Below, in pieces: positions 36,301-40,375 of a stretch of 64,000 nucleotides of DNA. The notes under the pieces were generated by a model that saw nothing but the letters and a program-made list of their open reading frames with translations, was not told the origin of the DNA and did no database searches. Numbering within the stretch: position 1 is the first letter of the stretch; every line of letters starts with the position of its first letter. Source of the stretch: Chrysogorgia sp. JL179-B06 (Eukaryota; Cnidaria; Anthozoa; Scleralcyonacea; Chrysogorgiidae); the NCBI GenBank assembly GCA_035772405.1, contig JAYKKM010000018.1, forward strand, positions 827,001 to 891,000, written 5' to 3'. A program made the translations under genes and the position numbers.

Positions 36301-37762
36301 ATTTCATCTTCATGGACTTTTTTGCAGTTAAAGTTACCGGATATGACGTCAAAGGAGGAATTGCAAATCAGTTTTCTTTTGTTTCTTGCTTCAAAAATTC
36401 CTCCTTTGATGTCATATCCGGTAACTTTAACTGCAAAAAAGTCCATGAAGATGAAATTTTCGCCTGAGAAGATATATTACAAATCTTCTTAGAATGTTCC
36501 AATTACTATAAATATGTAAAGATCCCACAAGTGATATAGGCACTTTAAGCGTTTATTGAAGAGCAAGCTTTTAAATGAATTTGTAAATAATTGATTAGTC
36601 TCATACGAGACCTATTCTTAATTAATTAATTTGTTATGTACTTATTTTGTAATTTAATTTTAATTTATACCTGTAATCACTTGTCTTCGAAAAGCCCTTT
36701 GGGGACGTGGCAATAAAATTTGTATGTATGTATGTATGTATGTATGTATGTATGTATGTATGTATGTATGTATGTATGTATGTATGCATTTCAAGTGATT
36801 TCATAATCTCAACGATATATAAGCGTTTTCAATAAGTTGTTATCACTGATCTCTAAATAAAGACTGGATTGAGCTTTCTATTGTATCTGATGAGCTGATT
36901 TTGAAGCCTGCATATTTGCATTCTGTAAATTAACGAGAGATCATTAAAAACTCCGAGTTTGCAAGCAAATCAAACTGTGACGCTGAGCAAAATAGTTTCT
37001 TTGTTAACATTAAATGCATAAAATCTTCAACCTAATTTGACGTCTCATATCTGGCTTCTCTCACTGGATAATTAGAGCCAACGGCGGCCATTGCTAAGGG
37101 ACCAAAGTCGCAGTAAATCTGTAGGTAGGCGATGAATCGTTTTACCCAGTAATTTGAAAAATGTTTTCTGGCCCTCTTTATAGTAATATTATTTTATTTT
37201 GTCGATGGTAAGAGCACATAAACCATCAAAAAACCTCATAGGATTCTCAGTTGGTCCCTTAGTAATGGCGGACTTCCGGCTTCATTTTCTGAACAATAGT
37301 TGCTCGACCCAGTCTTTATTTAGAGATCAGTGGTTGTAGCAGTGTGATGTCATAAGTATGATCATTTACATATCAAACAAATTGTAATATCTCAAGAGTG
37401 AAGTGAGATATGGAAAAGTTGTAAATGGTTAGTCTTTATAGTTTCAAGAGTTGTTTAAAATAACTAAAGCTTAATTTTCGTTTTAAAAACACTTTCAAGT
37501 CCCTAGCACCCCAAATACGATATTACTGATATAGATTCTCCATGAAGGGAATACTTGAATGACAAAATGTTTTATGATTTGAGCTTGATGTTCTATAAAG
37601 TTTGTAAAGAGTGTGACGTCAATGCGTCATAATATGATTTGTATTTTATTCTCGCAGAGTCACCTCCCTGATCTAAAGGTCCACGCGTATTTTGCCCCTG
37701 TCACACCACCACAAAGCGTCGGAGGAGGACGGAGGAGGTGCCGATGTTGTACGATCGTATGA
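3271..37762 (+). CDS. FBXL20: F-box/LRR protein, FBXL2/FBXL20 type (15 exons, start exon missing)
   Basis: Exons: 3271-3347, 7580-7634, 11901-11975, 12299-12393, 13211-13279, 13394-13489, 14671-14797, 18267-18341, 19670-19800, 22761-22821, 24206-24250, 28907-28963, 32472-32608, 35676-35751, 37658-37762. All join in frame with AG/GT borders to give 426 residues plus stop. Residues about 15-60 form the F-box (INKKLPKELVLR, then VFSFLDVISLCRSAQVSK), which in this family binds SKP1 in an SCF ubiquitin ligase. The rest is about a dozen cysteine-containing LRRs of the family type (L--L-L--C--ITD). The C-terminal block KVHAYFAPVTPP is a family signature, and the chain ends C-T-I-V, a CaaX-type motif as in FBXL2, whose prenylation directs it to membranes. 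The vertebrate protein is slightly longer at the N-terminus; here the ATG exon is not securely found. The introns are packed with transposons, but the exons show no break. Vertebrates have two paralogues, so FBXL20 here means the common FBXL2/20 type. Confidence 0.95.
3570..3972. mobile_element. hAT-like non-autonomous element, TSD GCTGGAAA
   Basis: The ends CAGGCTTTTAGCCAGG and CCTGGCTAAAAGCCTG are inverted repeats. The flanks 3562-3569 and 3973-3980 are both GCTGGAAA, a perfect 8-bp target duplication as made by hAT elements. The 403-bp interior has no transposase frame. It lies in the first visible intron of the F-box gene. Confidence 0.85.
3981..5119. other. intron sequence without recognised feature
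   Basis: Intron of the F-box gene. I see no exon, tandem array or clean inverted repeat here, only AT-rich unique-looking sequence and short open frames without recognisable domains. Confidence 0.5.
5120..5960. repeat. palindromic repeat made of three copies of one ~150-bp unit
   Basis: The unit starting AAACTTAGTAAGCTA recurs in direct orientation at about 5127-5240 and 5320-5440. It recurs inverted at about 5763-5960, ending ACCTTACTTAGTTTT. The arms are diverged. The hAT-like element 5446-5762 has inserted between the second direct copy and the inverted copy. Confidence 0.6.
5446..5762. mobile_element. hAT-like non-autonomous element, TSD AAGAGCGC
   Basis: The left end CTATGTGGCACTACGTGGG matches the complement of the right end, CAGTGGCGGCACTACGGG. 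The flanks 5438-5445 and 5763-5770 are both AAGAGCGC, a perfect 8-bp duplication. CAGTGGCGG-type ends with 8-bp duplications are typical of hAT. The interior is GC-rich and non-coding. Confidence 0.85.
6268..6293 (+). repeat. (ATT)n microsatellite, probable LINE tail
   Basis: About eight ATT units follow an AT-rich stretch that resembles the LINE 3' end at 2870-3045. It is probably the tail of an old LINE insertion. No coding part was recognised. Confidence 0.5.
7105..7485. mobile_element. MITE with GGCC...GTGGTTCCAGTTAC ends
   Basis: The left end AGGCCAAGCAAAAAAAATTA, followed by TGTGGTTCCAGTTAC, is mirrored at the right by GTAACTGGAACCACACAATT and TTTATTTGGCCT. Blocks of GGTAGGTAGGTCGG and GGTCGGCCGAG lie just inside. 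It is 381 bp and non-coding. Diverged relatives may be 43594-43860 and 14823-15454. Confidence 0.65.
7580..7634 (+). CDS. FBXL20: FBXL20 exon (residues 26-44, F-box)
   Basis: Acceptor TATTCTAG ends at 7579 and donor GTTTCT begins at 7635. With the preceding AG it completes an arginine, then encodes VFSFLDVISLCRSAQVSK, the F-box core. It ends in phase 0. Confidence 0.92.
7708..9756. mobile_element. 2.0-kb TTAA-flanked inverted-repeat element
   Basis: The ends GGCGGGGGTACACATGAA and TTCATGTGTACCCCCGCC... are near-perfect inverted repeats. Both flanks are TTAA (7704-7707 and 9757-9760), the target of Kolobok and piggyBac transposases. The 2049-bp interior has short open frames only (the longest is about 99 codons at 8477) and no recognisable transposase, so it is non-autonomous. 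Smaller hairpins are nested inside, for example around ATGAGCATAGAACTTTTT at 9337 and 9450. Confidence 0.75.
10245..10640 (-). pseudogene. Penelope-like reverse transcriptase fragment
   Basis: Read on the minus strand, it encodes VTMGSNDEAEVCELIGLYII and then KVGLYRDDGIILLKNATG. YRDD is the catalytic motif of this reverse-transcriptase type. After a frameshift near 10390 it continues as NKKIVNFLDITLNL and INSHSNHPP. This order is typical of Penelope-like elements in invertebrates. It is truncated at both ends and frameshifted, so not functional. It lies about 500 bp from a GIY-YIG fragment of the same element class in the opposite orientation. Confidence 0.7.
11027..11127. mobile_element. short inverted-repeat element, family copy 2
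   Basis: The ends AACAATTATTGGAT and ATCCAATAATTGTT are exact inverted repeats. The interior also shares ATGATATC with the copy at 1235-1389. It is 101 bp and non-coding. Confidence 0.6.
11160..11470 (+). pseudogene. Penelope-like GIY-YIG endonuclease fragment
   Basis: The frame reads CNCRIKENCSFMQGNCIVTN, then VIYKAEVTT, NYNGMTVNQFKLRYNNHKKY and SSYIWKLKNEG. This is the C-terminal domain of Penelope-like elements: a CCHH-like cysteine motif, then a GIY-YIG nuclease in which YNGMT replaces the usual YIG-T. The conserved K-RY--H and the L--YIWKLK helix are present. The frame ends in a (TTTAG)n stretch at about 11470-11490, so the element is truncated there. Confidence 0.7.
11625..11712 (-). 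mobile_element. tRNA-derived SINE piece
   Basis: On the minus strand TGGTCTAGTGGTTA resembles a pol III box A and GGTTCAAATGC a box B, at tRNA-like spacing. The box B part is present twice (GGTTCAAATGCTGGGTCGA followed by a second GGTTCAAATGCTG). There is no cloverleaf with CCA end, so it is a SINE-like remnant and not a tRNA gene. Confidence 0.5.
11901..11975 (+). CDS. FBXL20: FBXL20 exon (residues 45-69)
   Basis: Acceptor TTATTTTTAG ends at 11900 and donor GTAAGT begins at 11976. It encodes LWNVLALDGSNWQRVDLFEF and then QRDIS, the end of the F-box and the linker to the LRRs. It is 25 codons, phase 0 at both ends. Confidence 0.93.
12299..12393 (+). CDS. FBXL20: FBXL20 exon (residues 70-100, first LRR)
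   Basis: Acceptor ATCTTTAG ends at 12298 and donor GTACTG begins at 12394. It encodes ETVIQNLSGRCGGFLKRLGL and KGCQSVGDGAL, the first leucine-rich repeat, and ends with two bases of the next codon. Confidence 0.93.
12446..12637. repeat. inverted repeat with telomere-like GGTTAG interior
   Basis: GTCGTGGCTAGATGGTACCC and the following TCGCAGTTGAG are mirrored at the right end by CTCAACTGCGAGGGTACCAT. Between the arms are degenerate GGTTAGG units. It looks like a small inverted-repeat element rather than a telomeric insertion. Confidence 0.55.
13211..13279 (+). CDS. FBXL20: FBXL20 exon (residues 101-123, LRR)
   Basis: Acceptor CCTTTGCAG ends at 13210 and donor GTAATT begins at 13280. It encodes IFSLECRNIEELILEGCKKI and SD, in the C-NIE-L-L-GC-KISD pattern of the family LRR. 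Confidence 0.93.
13394..13489 (+). CDS. FBXL20: FBXL20 exon (residues 124-155, LRR)
   Basis: Acceptor TATTTCTAG ends at 13393 and donor GTAAGT begins at 13490. It encodes TCFNLSNYCKNLRVLDLSSC and PQITDNACIAL. The intron before it is only 114 bp, the shortest in the gene. Confidence 0.93.
13641..13780 (-). mobile_element. LINE 3' UTR/tail fragment
   Basis: Read on the minus strand, GGGTGCCTCGCATGGGCTAT is followed by AAGGCCCATTCCCACC, an AATAAAG signal and an A/T-rich tail with repeated TTTTA. This resembles the 3' end of a LINE transcript. No coding part was seen. Confidence 0.35.
14671..14797 (+). CDS. FBXL20: FBXL20 exon (residues 156-198, LRRs)
   Basis: Acceptor TTGTTGCTAG ends at 14670 and donor GTAAGT begins at 14798. 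It encodes QGCDKLEYINLSWCGQITRK and GIKVLSEECLQLTVFISKGG plus TL. The usual cysteine of the last repeat (KGC) is glycine here (KGG). It ends in phase 0. Confidence 0.94.
14823..15454. mobile_element. inverted-repeat element with a nested hairpin
   Basis: The outer arms are AAGGCCAAAAAAAGTATTCT with GTTTCTGGTCAG on the left and CTGACCAGAAACACAATACT on the right. Inside, 15161-15257 is a second inverted repeat with ends AGGTCAAGTGAGCACCAATT. Non-coding. It begins 25 bp after the donor of the preceding F-box gene exon. Confidence 0.6.
15702..16243. mobile_element. TTAA element, AGTG/CACT family
   Basis: The left flank is TTAA and the element begins AGTGGCACTACGATGAAAA. The right end reads GATCGTAGTACCACT, followed by TACT where TTAA would be expected. 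The arms are diverged. It contains TGACGTCA at 15919-15926 and 16079-16086. Confidence 0.55.
16447..16650 (+). repeat. 32-bp minisatellite, six copies
   Basis: The unit is two 16-bp halves: ACCCATACGCTTTTAA, then ACCCATACGCGTTTTC or a close variant, repeated about six times. The alternation of the two halves is kept throughout. There are no spacers, so it is not a CRISPR array. Confidence 0.9.
16692..17461. mobile_element. hAT-like non-autonomous element, TSD CTAGGTAT
   Basis: The left end TAGTGATTGACCGATAATCG and the right end GGTCAATCACTA are inverted repeats. ATCGG/CCGAT motifs are clustered near both ends. The flanks 16684-16691 and 17462-17469 are both CTAGGTAT, a perfect 8-bp duplication. 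It is 770 bp with no transposase frame. It contains TGACGTCA twice, at 17338 and 17370. Confidence 0.85.
18267..18341 (+). CDS. FBXL20: FBXL20 exon (residues 199-223, LRR)
   Basis: Acceptor TCAAAATAG ends at 18266 and donor GTAACA begins at 18342. It encodes IQDEGVQHLANNCRSLQTLN and LHSCE, one LRR, phase 0 at both ends. Confidence 0.93.
18354..18518 (+). repeat. 19-bp minisatellite directly after an exon
   Basis: The unit GAAAATCATAATTATTGGT is repeated about eight to nine times with few changes. It starts 12 bp after the donor site of the exon ending at 18341. Confidence 0.9.
18969..19178. repeat. long inverted repeat with near-identical arms
   Basis: GGTGGAGGCTATTTCAGATA and the next 22 bases (to CTAGTCACCAG) are mirrored at 19138-19178 with a single change. 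An inner pair of arms around TTTCTGTTTCGATTCAG lies at 19070-19087 and 19118-19134. Non-coding. Confidence 0.75.
19190..19500 (-). pseudogene. Penelope-like GIY-YIG fragment
   Basis: On the minus strand the frame reads KVLQYTQKDGIDGLEKPGMC, then RIPCEVYIGETSRNLSTRLK and EHKACCTKAQDKYAMYHW. VYIGET-R-L-TRLKEHK is the GIY-YIG nuclease block of Penelope-like elements. The usual residues between PC and VYIGE are missing. It is a second subfamily, distinct from the fragment at 11160-11470. It is truncated at both ends. Confidence 0.65.
19670..19800 (+). CDS. FBXL20: FBXL20 exon (residues 224-266, LRRs)
   Basis: Acceptor TTTCTGTAG ends at 19669 and donor GTATCT begins at 19801. It encodes LLTDVAIKAIGECCSNLQFL, CVSGCIHLTDASLQALGEGC and PQL. 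It ends with two bases of an arginine codon. Confidence 0.94.
20195..20300 (-). mobile_element. tRNA-derived SINE piece
   Basis: On the minus strand TGGTAGCTCAATGGTTA resembles box A and GGTTGCGGTTCAATTCC box B. The direct repeat AACG-AAA-TCAGAAA-ATGT lies on both sides (20176 and 20368 regions). Related pieces are at 39061-39135 and about 43425-43475. The acceptor stem does not pair as in a functional tRNA. Confidence 0.55.
20513..20834. mobile_element. TTAA element, AGTGC/GCACT family, 322 bp
   Basis: Both flanks are TTAA (20509-20512, 20835-20838). The ends are AGTGCATATAACGTCTGTGG and its near-exact complement. The arms are almost the full length of the element, so it forms a long hairpin. 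TGACGTCA is at 20643-20650. Confidence 0.85.
21272..21545 (+). repeat. tandem repeat of ~85-95 bp units
   Basis: Blocks starting near TTGCATAAAAATGCA and CAATATGAAC recur at about 21276, 21350, 21435 and 21525. The middle two share a long run including TTGACATTATAACAGTTG and GATAAACTAAGTTAATCAGA. Non-coding. Confidence 0.65.
22761..22821 (+). CDS. FBXL20: FBXL20 exon (residues 267-287, LRR)
   Basis: Acceptor TCAAAAACAG ends at 22760 and donor GTAAGA begins at 22822. With the preceding AG it gives arginine, then TIEVAQCSQLTDTGFSKLAK. It ends in phase 0. Confidence 0.93.
22886..23440. repeat. inverted-repeat element around 22.9-23.4 kb
   Basis: The left arm (CACCTTTCAACCAATGTCTC, then ATTGGTCAGTTCATTTCC) is mirrored on the right by GAAATGAACTGACCAATCCG and GCAACATTTGTGAAAGG. 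The inner pair ATTTAAATGAACAAAACAAT and ATTGTTTTGTTCATTTAAAT matches exactly. A related arm is at 38340-38390. Confidence 0.6.
23600..23967 (+). repeat. 24-bp minisatellite open in several frames on both strands
   Basis: The unit AGCACAACATTGTTCATCGT plus TGGC is repeated about fifteen times. Copies are nearly identical at 23640-23820 and more diverged after that. Because 24 is divisible by three, frames stay open for up to 149 codons on the plus strand and 94 on the minus. I regard these as repeat artefacts, not genes. Confidence 0.9.
24206..24250 (+). CDS. FBXL20: FBXL20 exon (residues 288-302)
   Basis: Acceptor CATCTCCTTAG ends at 24205 and donor GTACGT begins at 24251. This 45-bp micro-exon encodes GCHDLEKMDLEECVL, matching the strongly conserved HELEKMDLEEC block of the family. 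Confidence 0.93.
24461..26113. mobile_element. 1.65-kb Harbinger-like element, TSD TAA
   Basis: The left end GGGAGCTGTCATTAATTCTA and the right end GAATTAATGACAGCTCCC are inverted repeats. TAA lies on both sides (24458-24460, 26114-26116). GGG ends with a TWA duplication fit PIF/Harbinger. No transposase frame is left. A solo relative of the left end occurs near 17544, and 44873-45244 has similar ends. Confidence 0.6.
27313..27582 (+). CDS. hypothetical 89-residue ORF inside the TTAA element
   Basis: I do not recognise a family. The first twenty residues are hydrophobic. After it comes a basic, proline-rich part (PPPKKTKQAQLSLSSFFMKP) that looks like a nuclear signal followed by QLSLSSFF, which fits the PCNA-interaction (PIP box) pattern Q--L--FF. 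KKx-QLSLSSFF-type N-termini occur in many transposon-derived animal proteins (from general knowledge). It could be the leftover N-terminal exon of a lost transposase. Expression is unknown. Confidence 0.25.
   Translation: MLHAILICFAFLTFVHCKTYKYQKCRDKTRNASRLSLVNNEPPPKKTKQAQLSLSSFFMKPPKSSESAEKLHISGFGDAKYFIFLTDTR
28162..28635. mobile_element. TTAA element nested in the 27-kb TTAA element
   Basis: Both flanks are TTAA (28158-28161, 28636-28639). The ends are AGTGCCCATAACCTC and GAGGTTAGGGGCACT. Both arms carry TTTGTTTGATATGCAAAT-like sequence, also seen in the elements at 31463, 34680 and 35922. Confidence 0.8.
28907..28963 (+). CDS. FBXL20: FBXL20 exon (residues 303-321)
   Basis: Acceptor TTATTTACAG ends at 28906 and donor GTAGTG begins at 28964. 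It encodes ITDTTLNNLAAWCSNLRQL, one LRR half, phase 0 at both ends. Confidence 0.93.
29060..31200 (-). pseudogene. LINE ORF2 (endonuclease, broken RT) of CR1/jockey type
   Basis: Reading the minus strand from 31200: ALITETWLNENIDDAAVQID is the start of the APE-type endonuclease. LFRGFPCLIVCVVYHSPSND, FLVGDFNRCP and GLSDHNSVL follow, the last two carrying the conserved GDFN and SDH motifs. Next is a linker with NPKKWWDSIKQLAG, then the start of the reverse transcriptase (SKSPGPDGIPNWVLK, DVIPIPK, LRPISLTATLSK). At about 29745 the frame jumps from FGSLRNS directly to LIVQDNMNWNEHV, so the RT palm with its catalytic aspartates is deleted. The thumb and C-terminus run to a stop at 29254, and an AT-rich tail to about 29060. 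There are stops near 31115 and 31050 and a frameshift near 30075. It lies antisense in an F-box gene intron. Confidence 0.85.
31463..31920. mobile_element. TTAA element, AGTGC family, right end eroded
   Basis: The left flank is TTAA, then AGTGCGTATGAAACGAAAA. The right end TTTTCGTTTCAT is followed by eroded sequence. Both arms carry a GATATGCAAATG-type motif next to TGACGTC, with TGACGTCA at 31796-31803. Confidence 0.65.
32135..32350 (+). repeat. direct repeat copy A flanking an exon
   Basis: Shares TTGATTTTTGTGGATGT, TTTACCC-GC, GACGTCA and ACAAGATGGCGGATAACA blocks, in the same order, with copy B at 33118-33325. The F-box gene exon 32472-32608 lies between the copies. Similarity looks like roughly 70 percent by eye. 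Confidence 0.6.
32472..32608 (+). CDS. FBXL20: FBXL20 exon (residues 322-366, LRRs)
   Basis: Acceptor TTTTATTTCAG ends at 32471 and donor GTAAAT begins at 32609. It encodes SLSHCEQISDDGIHRLSAGH, NAEEYLEVLELDNCPSITDT and ALYHL, including the conserved SLSHCE-I-DDGI and LEVLELDNCP blocks. Confidence 0.95.
32688..32865. mobile_element. 178-bp MITE after the exon
   Basis: The ends GACCTCTTTCATAATGGCGG and GCCATTATGAAAGAGGTC are inverted repeats, with inner arms around ATTCTTTTATATGCAT. Non-coding. Confidence 0.65.
33118..33325 (+). repeat. direct repeat copy B flanking an exon
   Basis: Second copy of the sequence at 32135-32350, ending ACAAGATGGCGGATGACAGG. No coding content. Confidence 0.6.
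33950..34075. repeat. inverted repeat (GGATTTACACT type)
   Basis: AATTAAGGATTTACACTACT and AGTGTAAATCCTTAATT are inverted, with an inner pair around ATTTGAAAAT. A single arm with the same AATTAAGGATTTACACT occurs at 18212-18230. Confidence 0.6.
34680..35129. mobile_element. 450-bp long-hairpin element
   Basis: The ends AGGACATTGGCAACAAAAAT and its complement are inverted, and the arms match over most of their length. Internal TTTGTTTGATATGTAAAT and TGACGTCA (35001-35008) are shared with the TTAA elements. No clear target duplication is seen. Confidence 0.7.
35676..35751 (+). CDS. FBXL20: FBXL20 exon (residues 367-392, last LRR)
   Basis: Acceptor TTTTTCAACAG ends at 35675 and donor GTATGG begins at 35752. 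It encodes DCKSLRRIELYDCQMITRNG and IRRLK, matching the SL-RIELYDCQ-ITR-GI-RL block that marks FBXL2/20. Confidence 0.95.
36214..36544. mobile_element. 331-bp TTAA element with near-identical arms
   Basis: Both flanks are TTAA (36210-36213, 36545-36548). The ends are AGTGCCTATATCACTTGTGG and its complement. The arms are almost identical over about 150 bp, so it looks young. It is related to 20513-20834 (shared AAAATTTCATCTTCATGGAC block). Confidence 0.85.
36660..36786 (+). mobile_element. LINE 3' tail with (TATG)n microsatellite
   Basis: GTCTTCGAAAAGCCCTTTGG, then GGACGTGGCAATAAA and about sixteen GTAT units (36721-36786). A short AATAAA-bearing 3' UTR followed by a simple repeat is typical of CR1/RTE-like LINE ends. 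Confidence 0.6.
36843..37331. repeat. inverted repeat nested in the 35.9-kb element
   Basis: CACTGATCTCTAAATAAAGA plus CTGG is mirrored by CCAGTCTTTATTTAGAGATC plus AGTG. An inner pair lies around TAAGGGACCAA / TTGGTCCCTTA. Confidence 0.65.
37658..37762 (+). CDS. FBXL20: FBXL20 terminal exon (residues 393-426, stop)
   Basis: Acceptor TTATTCTCGCAG ends at 37657 and the TGA stop is at 37760-37762. It encodes SHLPDLKVHAYFAPVTPPQS, VGGGRRRCRCCTIV. The last four residues C-T-I-V fit a CaaX box; FBXL2 and FBXL20 of vertebrates also end in a CaaX motif. Neighbouring cysteines are conserved too. Confidence 0.95.
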   Translation, partial: SHLPDLKVHAYFAPVTPPQSVGGGRRRCRCCTIV

Positions 37763-37886
37763 CCGAAGAGATACCGAGAGTTTTAACGATGCAAGATAGT
37801 GCGAGAATTTTTAAAGTTTATCCGTCATTTTAACGTTGCTGGTAAAAAGCAAGACCATCCTTCTCCAAGATGCACAAACCGACTCA

Positions 37887-38582
37887 AGTGCCTGTCTCAT
37901 GTTTGGGCTTTTTAAATATGTATAGTCGTTTGGCACTTTCACTTTTGACACGAAGAGAGTTTGTGAATTTTGCCTAAACAGGTCTCAGAACAAACTCTCT
38001 TCGTCTCTCAACTATTGTTGCACTTCATTGGTCACTTCCTGCTTAGTAGCGGGGTAGCAGCCGGGAAAGACCACTCATCTCTATATATAACTAGACTCGC
38101 GGTCTCTGCAAAAGGTCTCGTAAAAACAATAGTGTCAGCTGGAGTCCATTCTCTCATGGTAGCGACCACTGACCTATATTTACAACAGTACTGTTGGCGA
38201 ATTGTTAAGCAGCAAATGTTTTTACTTTGAAAAATTAAATCCAAATATTGGTTTCTAAAGCAACCTTTTTTTACCAGATGACATTTGACAGTATCAATAC
38301 AAAATAAACGAGTTCGGTCTAACCCAGTTGCTCCCCTTTGCTAGGGTGGAAATGAACTGATCAATCAGGTGAGACATTGGTTGAAAGTATTGCAAATGTA
38401 TTTGTGTGTTCCTGGGTTAACGTCACTTCCTGTGAATAGTAAACCAACTTCAACAGGGAGAAAGGCATGAAGATGAAACTATAAATGATGATAATATTAA
38501 GCAAATGTTTATCAGAAAGTGCCAACGATTATAAATATATATAAAATATGATATATAAAATGCCAAACATGAGATAGGCACT
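37887..38582. mobile_element. AGTGCC element just after the F-box gene stop
   Basis: The ends AGTGCCTGTCTCATGTTTGG and CCAAACATGAGATAGGCACT are inverted. The expected TTAA flanks are eroded (TCAA and TTCA). An inner pair around TTGGCACTTTC and GAAAGTGCCAA, and arms like those at 22886-23440, show further nesting. It begins 125 bp after the stop codon, so it may contribute 3' UTR sequence. Confidence 0.6.
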
Positions 38583-39060
38583 TTCACCAAACGCATGGTT
38601 GAGTTACCTTTTACATTTCATTTTACTTAGAAGAACATATTAACATCTTAGTCTATTTAGCGACATATATATATATAGTATATAGTATTTTCATCTTTCT
38701 TCAAGGTATCACAAACGGACTTTTATCACTGCTATATATAGAGAGAGGTGCCATATATATGTAAGTAGAGTGTATAAATTTAACACGATGGTGGTACGCC
38801 TGCCAAGATTGCTGAGATTGTACAGGACAAGTTGTAAAGCTGGAGAAAAACAAAAACGAAAATTTCGTTCTGTTTAGTTTTCGTCGAAGACATCCTCTGC
38901 GAAACTCGATATCTCTATTTTGCACCCCCCCCAAAAAAATTATATATTTACTGACTATTAGGCGAACAATTGAAATAAGATGGCAGGTGTTTATGTATAC
39001 ATTGCTGAGGTTAATGTGAGAACTTGGAGTAGACAAATCATACATGGACGATCGTCATAC
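38583..39060. other. intergenic, no feature recognised
   Basis: AT-rich sequence with a short TATATA run and a C7/A7 run near 38925-38940. No exon or clean repeat seen. Confidence 0.5.
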
Positions 39061-39135
39061 TCTAAACCTCAGATCGAACCTGTAACCTTCTGATGGACGC
39101 TCTAACTATTGAGCTACCGAGACTCAGATGGAGAG
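39061..39135 (-). mobile_element. tRNA-derived SINE piece
   Basis: On the minus strand CGGTAGCTCAATAGTTAGAG resembles box A and GGTTACAGGTTCGATC box B. Same family as 20195-20300. The flanking ACATGGACGATC segments occur repeatedly around it (39040, 39192, 39278). Confidence 0.55.
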
Positions 39136-39452
39136 CGAAGGTTACATTTAAATTGATGTAGTGAATGTGGAAGCTTGGATATAGACAGACGATACATGGA
39201 CGATCACCAAGATCAAGCTGATTGCCATGTTCGATGCCTGTCCGGGACTCTTATTTTCTGAGGGTTTGAGCTTGACGATCGTCCATGTATCATCTAAGAT
39301 GGCGGATGATAATCTGAGATTATGGATGATAATCTGAGATTATGGATGATAATCTAAAATGGCGGATGGTAATCTAAGATGGCGGACGATAATCTGAGAT
39401 GGCGGATGATAGTCTAAAATGGCGGACGATAATCTAAGATGGCGGATGGCAA

Positions 39453-40262
39453 AATAATATTTTGGGCTCGCTTTTCGAGATGTCCTGGGTAACCAGGCCT
39501 TATCCAAAATGGCAGTCAGTATTGGGGTAGGATCTTTGTTGTTTTGGGGTTAGTGGTTATTTACATAGTTAAGGGGGCAAGCTACCTATAATTTTATGTT
39601 CGCGAACCCATGATGTAATAATGGTCTTATGGTTTATGGTTCAATGTGTATGCAACATGCTATATATCATTTTAAAGCTTATAACATGCTCTGAACAAGT
39701 AGCATTACAGATGCCCTCCCAGGCAAAAACATAAATGTAAACAAAGCTGAAAACCATCTTTGGATGCTATCTAGTCAAAAACTAAGCACAAGAATTGGTC
39801 CTTTTAACTTGTAAAATAGGTTACAGTGTTACACTGTATTTTGTTGCCATAGCAACAAATAAGATCTTATTTGTTAATACCAAATTCGATGTAGAACACT
39901 CAATTTTTATCACAGGGTAAAATACATCCCCATTAATTTGTTGACTGGGATGTAGTTTTTGACTAGATCGCATCCAAAGATGGTTTTCAGCTTTGCAGGG
40001 TTTTTTACATTTATGTTTTTGCCTGGGAGGGAATCTATAATGCTATTTGTTTAGAGCATGTTATAAGCTTTAAAATGATATATAACATGTTGCATACTAT
40101 AATAAGACCCATTATTACATCATGGGTTCGCGAACATAAAATTTAAGGTAGCTTGCCCCCTTAAGTGACAAAATTCTGACGATTATATAGCTAATAATGG
40201 CGGCCATTTTGAATAAGGCCTGGTTACACAGGAAATTTCAAAAAATGAGCCCAAAATATTGT
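39453..40262. mobile_element. outer inverted-repeat element inside the minisatellite
   Basis: AATATTTTGGGCTC, GTAACCAGGCCTTAT and CAAAATGGC on the left are mirrored on the right in the same order (GCCATTTTG, ATAAGGCCTGGTTAC, GAGCCCAAAATATT). The arms are diverged. It hosts the TTAA element 39573-40160. Confidence 0.65.
39573..40160. mobile_element. 588-bp TTAA element, GGGGGCAAGC ends
   Basis: Both flanks are TTAA (39569-39572, 40161-40164). The ends are GGGGGCAAGCTACCT and AGGTAGCTTGCCCCC. The arms match over nearly their full length. TTAA targets with RRG/CYY ends fit the Kolobok superfamily (from memory). Non-autonomous. Confidence 0.8.
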
Positions 40263-40375
40263 TCTGCTTGCGGATGATAATCTAACATGGCGGATGGTAA
40301 TCTAACATGGCGGATGGTAATCTAAGATGGCGGATGATAATCTAAGATGGCGGATGGTAATCTAAGATGGCAAGA

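Larger units (their letters stand above)
35922..37493. mobile_element. TTAA element hosting two nested elements
   Basis: The left flank is TTAA, followed by AGTGCCTATGCAATGAAAA. The right arm (matching TTTACAACTTTTTCATATCT and TATCTCAAGAGTGAAGTGAG) ends near AACACTTT, eroded. Inside are the complete TTAA element 36214-36544, a LINE tail with microsatellite and the inverted repeat 36843-37331. Confidence 0.65.
39290..40375 (+). repeat. 20-bp GATGGCGGATGATAATCTAA minisatellite split by an insertion
   Basis: About nine diverged units occupy 39290-39450 and about six occupy 40263-40375, all in the same orientation. Between them is the composite insertion 39453-40262. The unit contains AAGATGGCGG, close to the YY1 consensus. 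Non-coding. Confidence 0.8.
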
